From Porphyromonadaceae bacterium UBA3318 (lineage in GTDB: Bacteria > Bacteroidota > Bacteroidia > Bacteroidales > Muribaculaceae), in contig DESI01000005.1 in the NCBI GenBank assembly GCA_002361235.1, positions 1-64,000 on the forward strand: DNA of 64,000 bases, given 5' to 3'. This document shows, one piece after another, positions 17,699 to 23,478 of this stretch. The notes beneath the pieces are model-generated. The model was not told the origin of the DNA and ran no database searches. It was given only the letters and a program-made list of their open reading frames with translations. Within the stretch, counting starts at the first letter, position 1. Each line of letters begins with the position of its first letter. Made by a program: the position numbers and the translations under genes.

Positions 17699-18388
17699 TC
17701 AGTCGGGTGCCTGCGGAGATTGCTTCGATTTACGGTGCCAGCCGCCGATGGTCAGACCTAAGGATATACCCACAGTGTTGTACCCTTTGCGCACGATGAA
17801 TGCGTACCCCGTGAAACGAATCCAGCTGAACAGCTCGACACCGAACCGGGGAATAAAACTGAGAGTACAACCGTCTGTTTCATACGGATGCCAATATCCT
17901 ACCGTTGAGTACACCGTATATCCGATGCCTAATCCCGCAAAAGGATTCAGTCTGTGTCCCTGACGAAAATTATAGTCTGATACAACACCAATGGTAAAAG
18001 TGCTATTTGACTGATCGGTTGTGTATAAGTCGGCTATATCCGGGTTGATAGGAGGCATCTTATTCTTGAAATCATAGCCCGTGCCGTCAAAACGCAGGAA
18101 CGCGCCCACATCCCAGCCAGTATTCTTAATATTGCCGCGAAGTTCAAGACCGCAGGTCGTGGCACCATCCGCCCAGACGCCATGATACTTGAATCCGGTT
18201 CCGAGTCCGAAGAATATCTCGGCCTCGAAAGGCCAAACCCTTTCCGGTTTCTCCATAAACCGGAAACGGTTCGATTCCGGCTGAGTTGGTGCCGTCTGAG
18301 TTTGTTCCGTCTGGGCAAATACAGTCAGAAATGACAGTATTGCCACCAACGTTATTGCGACACGTTTCAATGATGCGTTCATACTCAT
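17699..18388 (-). CDS. predicted outer-membrane or secreted beta-barrel-like protein
   Basis: 229 residues with a signal peptide (V-A-I-T-L-V-A-I-L-S-F-L-T-V-F-A-Q). The mature part alternates aromatic and glycine residues (F-F-G-L-G-T-G-F-K-Y, F-A-G-L-G-I-G-Y-T-V-Y, V-G-I-S-L-G-L-T-I-G-G), the pattern of small outer-membrane beta barrels. Specific family not recognised. Upstream lie an imperfect -7 box and a 14-bp motif (18434-18447) shared with the regulator leader at 21306. Confidence 0.65.
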   Translation of the reverse strand: MSMNASLKRVAITLVAILSFLTVFAQTEQTQTAPTQPESNRFRFMEKPERVWPFEAEIFFGLGTGFKYHGVWADGATTCGLELRGNIKNTGWDVGAFLRFDGTGYDFKNKMPPINPDIADLYTTDQSNSTFTIGVVSDYNFRQGHRLNPFAGLGIGYTVYSTVGYWHPYETDGCTLSFIPRFGVELFSWIRFTGYAFIVRKGYNTVGISLGLTIGGWHRKSKQSPQAPD

Positions 18389-18433
18389 GTGTTTTGTTGT
18401 TTTTCTATATGACGCAAATATTCCCGGAAGGTT

Positions 18434-18447
18434 CTACCCTAAGACAA
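18434..18447 (+). repeat. 14-bp motif CTACCCTAAGACAA, copy 1
   Basis: An exact copy of this 14-mer also occurs at 21306-21319. Here it lies 46 nt upstream of the minus-strand gene at 18388, so that gene sees TTGTCTTAGGGTAG, which contains a possible TTG -33 element. Function unknown. Confidence 0.6.
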
Positions 18448-18491
18448 AAAATATTCATAATCTCCCGATTGTAGTGGAATCGTGGCGTGGC

Positions 18492-18587
18492 AGTGGCGTA
18501 GGCACTCCGTGCCTCGCTCGCATCTTGACAGGAGAACAGTAGAACAGTAGCAGCTGTTTGTGCGTGGCACGAAGTGCCTACACTACT
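18492..18587. repeat. REP-like inverted repeat pair
   Basis: Arms 18492-18517 and 18562-18587 are imperfect inverted copies (22 of 26 positions). Each arm itself contains a small hairpin, GGCACTCCGTGCC or GGCACGAAGTGCC. Between them lies a short direct repeat, GAACAGTA twice (18533-18548). It lies in the noncoding space between the 17699 and 18655 genes and looks like a REP or small palindromic element. Confidence 0.65.
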
Positions 18588-18654
18588 ATATTCATGTCCG
18601 GGACAACCGGCGCTACCATTTCATAATCACTTGTTGTTCTGACTAATAGCCCAA

Positions 18655-19044
18655 TCATCGATTTTGGATTATGTTGACATACGTGTCGTCCGGCCCGTAA
18701 TGATGGAGTTCTATCTTGCGTTTTTGGCCTGTCTTATTAGGCTCGACCATAAAACGCGTGGACCTGTCTTTAGATGACACTTCTACTTTGAGCCAATTAT
18801 GTGTGAATATAGTGTCATATTTATATATACAGAATATATCTTCATGCTTGGTCGATTGCTGTGGTTCAACATAGTAACCTCGGAAATCCAAATTCGAAGT
18901 AATGGTACCGCCCTCGCTTGGAAACGTTATTTTACGCGGGAATCTTTTATCACGTTCATACAGGTGGCAACCTGACAGAACGATTCCCGACAATAAAATG
19001 GACATAAACAGTCCTATAAGCTTAACAATATTTTTTGAATTCAT
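18655..19044 (-). CDS. small lipoprotein with BACON-like domain
   Basis: 129 residues. The N terminus has a lipoprotein signal ending L-S-G-C (Cys about residue 26). The mature part (G-G-T-I-T-S-N-L-D, H-N-W-L-K-V-E-V, K-I-E-L, Y-V-N-I-I-Q-N-R) follows the pattern of BACON/Ig-like domains, with W-L-x-V and a terminal V-x-Q strand. It is notably AT-rich, like its neighbours up to 23 kb. It lies 148 nt downstream of the C10 protease gene behind a large hairpin, so co-transcription is uncertain. Confidence 0.65.
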   Translation of the reverse strand: MNSKNIVKLIGLFMSILLSGIVLSGCHLYERDKRFPRKITFPSEGGTITSNLDFRGYYVEPQQSTKHEDIFCIYKYDTIFTHNWLKVEVSSKDRSTRFMVEPNKTGQKRKIELHHYGPDDTYVNIIQNR

Positions 19045-19142
19045 ACTTTTTTTATATAAAACTGATAAATCAATTCTTTTAGTATAAAACTATCTAATAA
19101 TCCGAGAATTAATAATAATCATATTATCTACGGAGTCTGACA

Positions 19143-19173
19143 GGAAGTATTGTGGAAATTCCACAATACTTCC
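19143..19173 (-). terminator. perfect 15-bp stem-loop after the C10 peptidase gene
   Basis: GGAAGTATTGTGGAA (19143-19157), one base, then its exact complement TTCCACAATACTTCC (19159-19173). It lies 19 nt beyond the peptidase stop on the minus strand. No T-run follows, so it may be a 3'-end stabiliser or a protein-binding palindrome rather than a classical terminator. Confidence 0.6.
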
Positions 19174-19192
19174 ATATCATTACTCGTAAGTT

Positions 19193-20668
19193 TTAATCAT
19201 ATACCAGTATACGGACAGAATTGTTATAATTTATCTTCTTGCCGTTATCATTTTCATTATCATAGATGTTATACTTGCTTTTCAAATTGAATACGCCATC
19301 TATATAGAATCCATTACAATCTCCACCCCATCCGAAATCACAATGAACCATTTTTATATCTTGTGCACCATATTTTGATGTTCTATAGCCATCAATATTC
19401 CAGGCATGTGCATTATAAAATTTGATACCGGGCATCCCGCTGATTGCCAAGGGATGATTATTATCAATCATTTCCTTAATCCTATCAAACGAGTTCTCTA
19501 TATTGGCTACACCATGATATCCATTTCTTGAAAGAAATTTTTTTGCCCTATATGGGAATACAAACGTTCCTTCGTAGAAATACCATGGATTGCATCCATC
19601 AGCCACAGCACGTAGAAATAAAGCGACTTCGGCTGATGAACCCGATCTATAATTGTTGATAATGTCCCAATCGAAAGTATGATCATGATATGTAAAGGTT
19701 TCTGGATGTCGATTGTATGCTAATATCTTAGCAAGAGCCAAGGGGAAACAGCCGGTTGAAGCGTGCTTTTCCTTTTTCGATAAGAACTTCTTAACCATTG
19801 GGAAGTAAATATTTAAGTAGGGAGATTGCCACCAATCAACAAAATTAGAGAGTAAAGGTCCTTTAATTACAACATCCGATTCGTGAAGTGTGGGGCCAGA
19901 GCCTCCACCGCCAATCTCCACTCCATCCAAGCCCCGCGGATCACGCATATGATTATCATTGACCTTGTTGTCATTGATGTTGTTCCGTGCATAATCTATT
20001 GAACTGCCTACAATGTATGTTTCAAGTTCATCATTGGGAGTCGTTGAGCTATTCATTGTATCAAGCGGCTCATATCCTGACGTATCGAAATCTCCTATGA
20101 GGTACTCTCCTTCTTCCTCAATATAGAAATCGACAGTGTTTGGATTGATAAAAGTTTCCGTACCTCCGCCCGGAACGGTATCAGTAAAGAATCCGGGGCC
20201 GTCCAGGGGGAATCCTTTATACAATGGCCGGTTGCCGTATGTTGCTTCATAACGGGCTATCGCATCTTCGCTTATTTCTCCTTGCTCCGACACTCCTATT
20301 ACCGGCGTTTCGACTCGTTTATCGGCAGCAAGTAGAGCGAATCCCTGCTGGTTTTCGAAATTCGCCACATACAACAGCGTCGTCGTATCCTCGGCTTCGC
20401 CTCGGGTGGCCTTGTCATAGTTTCTGATGCCAATCAGATTCTTTACGCGCGGAGCGGAAGCTGATGTCCTTGTGTTTCCCCTGCTGTTGGCGGCGAAGAA
20501 CGCATCCAGATTGGCAAGCGCCTCTTCTTCCGAGATCCGGAAGGGATTGGTGCCGTTGTCTGTGTTCGTCTCTGTGACAGGTGCAGCCGGCATATCCTGG
20601 TTGCTGACACATCCCGTCAGACAACAGCCGGCCATAACCAGTGCCGCAATAATACTTAGCTTTTTCAT
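19193..20668 (-). CDS. C10 family cysteine peptidase (streptopain-like lipoprotein)
   Basis: 491 residues. A lipoprotein signal ends L-T-G-C (about residue 20). A Spi-type propeptide covers about 40-150, including A-L-L-A-A-D-K-R-V-E-T-P-V-I-G. The catalytic domain carries S-T-G-C-F-P-L-A (Cys307) and N-A-H-A-W-N-I-D-G-Y (His421), followed by H-C-D-F-G-W-G-G-D-C-N-G-F-Y, as in SpeB, interpain and Bacteroides fragilis Bfp proteases. These are secreted or surface proteases made as zymogens. A linker at about 215-275 is rich in Asn, Asp and Gly. An AAGGAG ribosome site lies 5 nt before the ATG, unusual in this phylum. It follows the small secreted gene by 38 nt. Confidence 0.92.
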   Translation of the reverse strand: MKKLSIIAALVMAGCCLTGCVSNQDMPAAPVTETNTDNGTNPFRISEEEALANLDAFFAANSRGNTRTSASAPRVKNLIGIRNYDKATRGEAEDTTTLLYVANFENQQGFALLAADKRVETPVIGVSEQGEISEDAIARYEATYGNRPLYKGFPLDGPGFFTDTVPGGGTETFINPNTVDFYIEEEGEYLIGDFDTSGYEPLDTMNSSTTPNDELETYIVGSSIDYARNNINDNKVNDNHMRDPRGLDGVEIGGGGSGPTLHESDVVIKGPLLSNFVDWWQSPYLNIYFPMVKKFLSKKEKHASTGCFPLALAKILAYNRHPETFTYHDHTFDWDIINNYRSGSSAEVALFLRAVADGCNPWYFYEGTFVFPYRAKKFLSRNGYHGVANIENSFDRIKEMIDNNHPLAISGMPGIKFYNAHAWNIDGYRTSKYGAQDIKMVHCDFGWGGDCNGFYIDGVFNLKSKYNIYDNENDNGKKINYNNSVRILVYD

Positions 20669-20706
20669 AATTTCTCCTTGTATAGTTAGATATGTTTAGT
20701 GATTTG

Positions 20707-21072
20707 TTAATTCAAAGGCACTTCGCCTTCTGCAATCCAGTCCTCTGCTTCTATGCGAATTATTAGAGTTTCTGTACACACTTCCGGCACATCGAATGTG
20801 ACGTTAATGGTTGAGGAATAATCCAATGTGTTGCCATTCGCATCACAGAGGAATACCTGTGCCATCATTTCCTCATCACCAGATACCTGTATCTGACGAC
20901 ACTCATCATCATACACCACGTCTATCGGAAGACGTTGGGGTAATCTTAACACTGTGGTGTTCTTACTGTGGGTATCCCTATGATACTTAAGGTATACCTT
21001 TTCTTGGGAAGCATTCGACATAAAGCTTACGAATGTTAACAACATTCCCAGCAATAGAATTGATTTTTTCAT
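20707..21072 (-). CDS. small secreted protein, DUF3244-like; possible protease partner
   Basis: 121 residues from ATG 21072. A longer frame to 21123 would contain the -7 box and is rejected. A signal peptide covers residues 1-22 (K-K-S-I-L-L-L-G-M-L-L-T-F). The mature part is all beta in character (P-I-D-V-V-Y, Q-I-Q-V-S-G, A-Q-V-F-L-C-D-A-N-G-N-T-L-D-Y, T-L-I-I-R-I-E-A) and resembles the DUF3244 family. In Bacteroides fragilis, C10 protease genes are accompanied by staphostatin-like inhibitor genes; this position suggests, but does not prove, an inhibitor or chaperone role. First gene of the protease operon. Confidence 0.65.
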   Translation of the reverse strand: MKKSILLLGMLLTFVSFMSNASQEKVYLKYHRDTHSKNTTVLRLPQRLPIDVVYDDECRQIQVSGDEEMMAQVFLCDANGNTLDYSSTINVTFDVPEVCTETLIIRIEAEDWIAEGEVPLN

Positions 21073-21096
21073 GTGACTATGATTGGTTTTCTGCTG

Positions 21097-21127
21097 CAAA
21101 TGTATAATGATTAAAGTTTTCATCCAA
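21097..21127 (-). promoter_or_regulatory. promoter of the C10 protease operon
   Basis: Minus strand TTG (21127-21125), 20-nt spacer, TACATTTG (21104-21097). The expected start near 21090 fits a start codon at 21072. Confidence 0.7.
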
Positions 21128-21131
21128 CAAA

Positions 21132-21227
21132 AAAAAGTTTGACAATTAAAATTTTACAATACTGATACTCTTGTACATACGAGTCTCAATTTTTTAGATA
21201 CGGTTTTAGACATCAAAAAGTTTGACA
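21132..21227 (+). repeat. direct repeat AAAAAGTTTGACA in the divergent control region
   Basis: The 13-mer occurs exactly at 21132-21144 and 21215-21227, 83 bp apart, in the space between the divergent protease operon and the TPR regulator gene. The copies flank the presumed regulatory core and could be operator half-sites. Confidence 0.6.
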
Positions 21228-21245
21228 GATCATTGTGCAATGGCT

Positions 21246-21275
21246 TTTGGGAGCAAATAATTATAATTAACTTTG
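21246..21275 (+). promoter_or_regulatory. promoter of the TPR/HTH regulator gene
   Basis: TTTG (21246-21249), 18-nt spacer, TAACTTTG (21268-21275). It predicts a start near 21282 and supports ATG 21326 over the TTG at 21233. The 14-mer CTACCCTAAGACAA (21306-21319) then lies in the leader, 6 nt before the start codon. Confidence 0.7.
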
Positions 21276-21305
21276 TCGTTGAAAACAAAGCTTTTTTATT
21301 GATAT

Positions 21306-21319
21306 CTACCCTAAGACAA
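21306..21319 (+). repeat. 14-bp motif CTACCCTAAGACAA, copy 2
   Basis: Exact second copy of the 18434-18447 motif, lying in the leader of the regulator gene where a ribosome would bind. It could be an operator or an RNA control site. Confidence 0.6.
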
Positions 21320-21325
21320 GTAATT

Positions 21326-23029
21326 ATGACTCAACCTAAACGTTCAGTATATATTTTTTTCATCACAATTATTGTTATGGCTTTCTCATGCTGTGAAAGA
21401 GATCGTGAAGCTATGAGCCACTTGGATGTAGCGGAAAATATCATTAATTCGAGGCCTGATGTCGCTCTGACCATCCTCGACAGCATTCATCCTGAAGGTT
21501 TAAACTGTCGACGGGCGAAAGCAAGATATGCACTTCTGTTTTCAATGGCATTGGACAAAAATTATGTTGATACCACATCTTTTGACGTACTCCAGCCCGC
21601 TATAGATTATTATATAAAGAACGGCACTCCTGATGAAAAACTTAGAACCTATTATTATCAAGGGCGTATTTACCAAAATCGACAAGAAAACGATTCTGCT
21701 TTACAATGTTTTGCATATGGTAAAGAATACAGACAAGATATAACTGATACTCTGACAATGGCAAATCTTTTAGTGGCTCAAGCTACTATATTTTTCACCA
21801 TTTATAAGATTAACGACTTCATTAAAGACAATCTTGATGCTGCAAGTCTATTCAATAAAATTGGTCGTTTCGACTCAGAACTATTCTGTTTAACCAATGT
21901 ATTGGATGGCAGTTTTGTAAAAGAAGACAAACATCTCGCGGACAGCATACTAAAAATCGTACAAAACAGAAGTCAACAATATCCCAAACTCCAAGAAGAT
22001 ATTATACCATATATGCTGACATATAATGTCAAGTTTGGAACTAAAAGCGATGTCATAAATGTAATTAACAATTATTATTCATCTGATGATATTGACGATG
22101 AAAGAAAGATTGATTTAGCTTCAGCTTATTATAATATTGGCGAGGTAGATAATGCACTGCAAATTATAAATTCATTGCCTAAAGTATCTGATTATAGGCA
22201 TTCTCTGAAATACCTATCAATAACGGCTCAGATTTTAGAAGGGAAGGGAGATTATGCAAATGCTTTGAAGGCGTATACAAATTTTTACACTGCTTTGGAT
22301 TCCATCCATCAGAATATATTTACGCATGATCTGCTTTTTGTAGAAAAACGTCACGAAATAGAGAAAGCCAACCTTATTGAAATTCAGAAAAAGAATAGAA
22401 TTATATGGCTTAGTATCGGCATTATATTAGTAAGCCTTATTGTTACGGTGTTGATTTATTATCGCTATCGGCTTGGCAAAACACAACGGTTGCTGGCAAT
22501 ACAGGAGAATGAAAAATTAAAGTTGGAATCTGATGCAAATGCCTTAAAGGCTGAGAATCTGGAATACCAACTGCAACAATTAAAAGAAGAAAGCGTATCT
22601 CTTAAGAACATTCTTAATGCCCGGCAAGATCTGGATCAGCCGGTTCAGAACGCAATCCAAATCAGGCTGGATATGCTTAACAAACTGTTGGCAACAAGTA
22701 TTGCCGACAATGCGACTTACTCAAAACAATACGAAGAATGGAGGGATCAGTTATTAGAACACAAAGAAGAATTCATGAACTCCACAAGACTTGCATATAA
22801 GGCGACACATCCCATGTTTATTGATTATCTTGAGAAACATGGTTTGTCAAACGATGAAATCAATCACGCATGCCTATATGCAATCGGGCTGAAAGGTAAG
22901 GATGTCGGCAACTATACACAACACTCAAGATATTATCACATCAGTAGTGACATCCGTAAGAAACTGGGCATAGACGAGCATCAGACCAACCTTGGAATCT
23001 ACATCCGCAAACTCCTGAAGCAGTTATAG
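21326..23029 (+). CDS. membrane-anchored TPR protein with C-terminal LuxR-like HTH
   Basis: 567 residues from ATG 21326. Residues 7-24 are a signal or membrane sequence ending S-C-C, possibly a lipoprotein signal. Residues 35-330 contain helical TPR-like repeats (for example L-R-T-Y-Y-Y-Q-G-R-I-Y). A strong transmembrane helix follows at about 360-380 (I-W-L-S-I-G-I-I-L-V-S-L-I-V-T-V-L-I-Y-Y), then a coiled coil, then a C-terminal helix-turn-helix-like domain (I-G-L-K-G-K-D-V-G-N-Y, S-S-D-I-R-K-K-L-G). This is a Bacteroidales family of putative one-component membrane regulators. It is divergent from the C10 protease operon and equally AT-rich, so it probably controls it. Confidence 0.8.
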   Translation: MTQPKRSVYIFFITIIVMAFSCCERDREAMSHLDVAENIINSRPDVALTILDSIHPEGLNCRRAKARYALLFSMALDKNYVDTTSFDVLQPAIDYYIKNGTPDEKLRTYYYQGRIYQNRQENDSALQCFAYGKEYRQDITDTLTMANLLVAQATIFFTIYKINDFIKDNLDAASLFNKIGRFDSELFCLTNVLDGSFVKEDKHLADSILKIVQNRSQQYPKLQEDIIPYMLTYNVKFGTKSDVINVINNYYSSDDIDDERKIDLASAYYNIGEVDNALQIINSLPKVSDYRHSLKYLSITAQILEGKGDYANALKAYTNFYTALDSIHQNIFTHDLLFVEKRHEIEKANLIEIQKKNRIIWLSIGIILVSLIVTVLIYYRYRLGKTQRLLAIQENEKLKLESDANALKAENLEYQLQQLKEESVSLKNILNARQDLDQPVQNAIQIRLDMLNKLLATSIADNATYSKQYEEWRDQLLEHKEEFMNSTRLAYKATHPMFIDYLEKHGLSNDEINHACLYAIGLKGKDVGNYTQHSRYYHISSDIRKKLGIDEHQTNLGIYIRKLLKQL

Positions 23030-23048
23030 ACTAATCAGGGTTATAGAG

Positions 23049-23088
23049 TCAGTCGCGATTGTAGTGCGTTAGTCGCGGTTGTAATGGG
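23049..23088 (+). repeat. 20-bp tandem duplication at the end of the PAS gene
   Basis: Two adjacent 20-bp units (23049-23068 and 23069-23088) match at 16 of 20 positions, each containing AGTCGCG(A/G)TTGTA. The PAS gene ends inside the second unit, and the first carries a decayed copy of the last codons and stop. Confidence 0.7.
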
Positions 23089-23437
23089 GCATCTCGGCGG
23101 GTATTACCATGGAGATTTCCACCATGCCGGCTATGGCTCCCGTCGCGTCGCGCCACGGTGTCTGGTATATCATCTTCCGGACGCCATGCTTCAGGATGGT
23201 ATAGGAATTGCTTTCGCCTGTTGACAGCATCCTGCGTATCTTCTCGCGCGCATGTTCCGGATGACAACCGAACAGATTCGTGCCTATCAACGATTTGCCG
23301 TCCTTGCAGAACGTCTCGCGCGATTTCCGGTTCATGTACACTATCACTCCCTCCTTATCGCACACGGTCACGGCGCAGTTCATCGCCTCCGCCCACGGGA
23401 ATCCGCATTCCAATCCGTTCAACATTTCATTCTCCAT
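23069..23437 (-). CDS. stand-alone PAS domain protein
   Basis: 122 residues, essentially one PAS domain: A-V-T-V-C-D-K-E-G-V-I-V-Y-M-N-R-K-S at about 22-39, G-T-N-L-F-G-C-H-P, then a terminal beta sheet with W-R-D-A-T-G-A-I-A-G-M-V-E-I. PAS domains sense small ligands, heme or redox state; here there is no output domain, so it must act on a partner. The N-C and F-G-C-H-P residues could bind a cofactor, which is speculative. The ATG is preceded by AAGGAGG at good spacing, rare in Bacteroidetes. mutL lies 41 nt upstream on the same strand. Confidence 0.85.
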   Translation of the reverse strand: MENEMLNGLECGFPWAEAMNCAVTVCDKEGVIVYMNRKSRETFCKDGKSLIGTNLFGCHPEHAREKIRRMLSTGESNSYTILKHGVRKMIYQTPWRDATGAIAGMVEISMVIPAEMPHYNRD

Positions 23438-23478
23438 ATTATCATCCTCCTTATAATTCTTGAAAAGTGTTATAACCG

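Noticed and set aside
19143..19173. Transposon terminal repeat at the palindrome
   Set aside because: There is only one copy in the window and no transposase or target-site duplication, so it is listed as a hairpin.
23049..23267. Alternative minus-strand frame overlapping the PAS gene
   Set aside because: Out of frame with the PAS coding sequence and without family resemblance; the shared last residues come from the 20-bp duplication.
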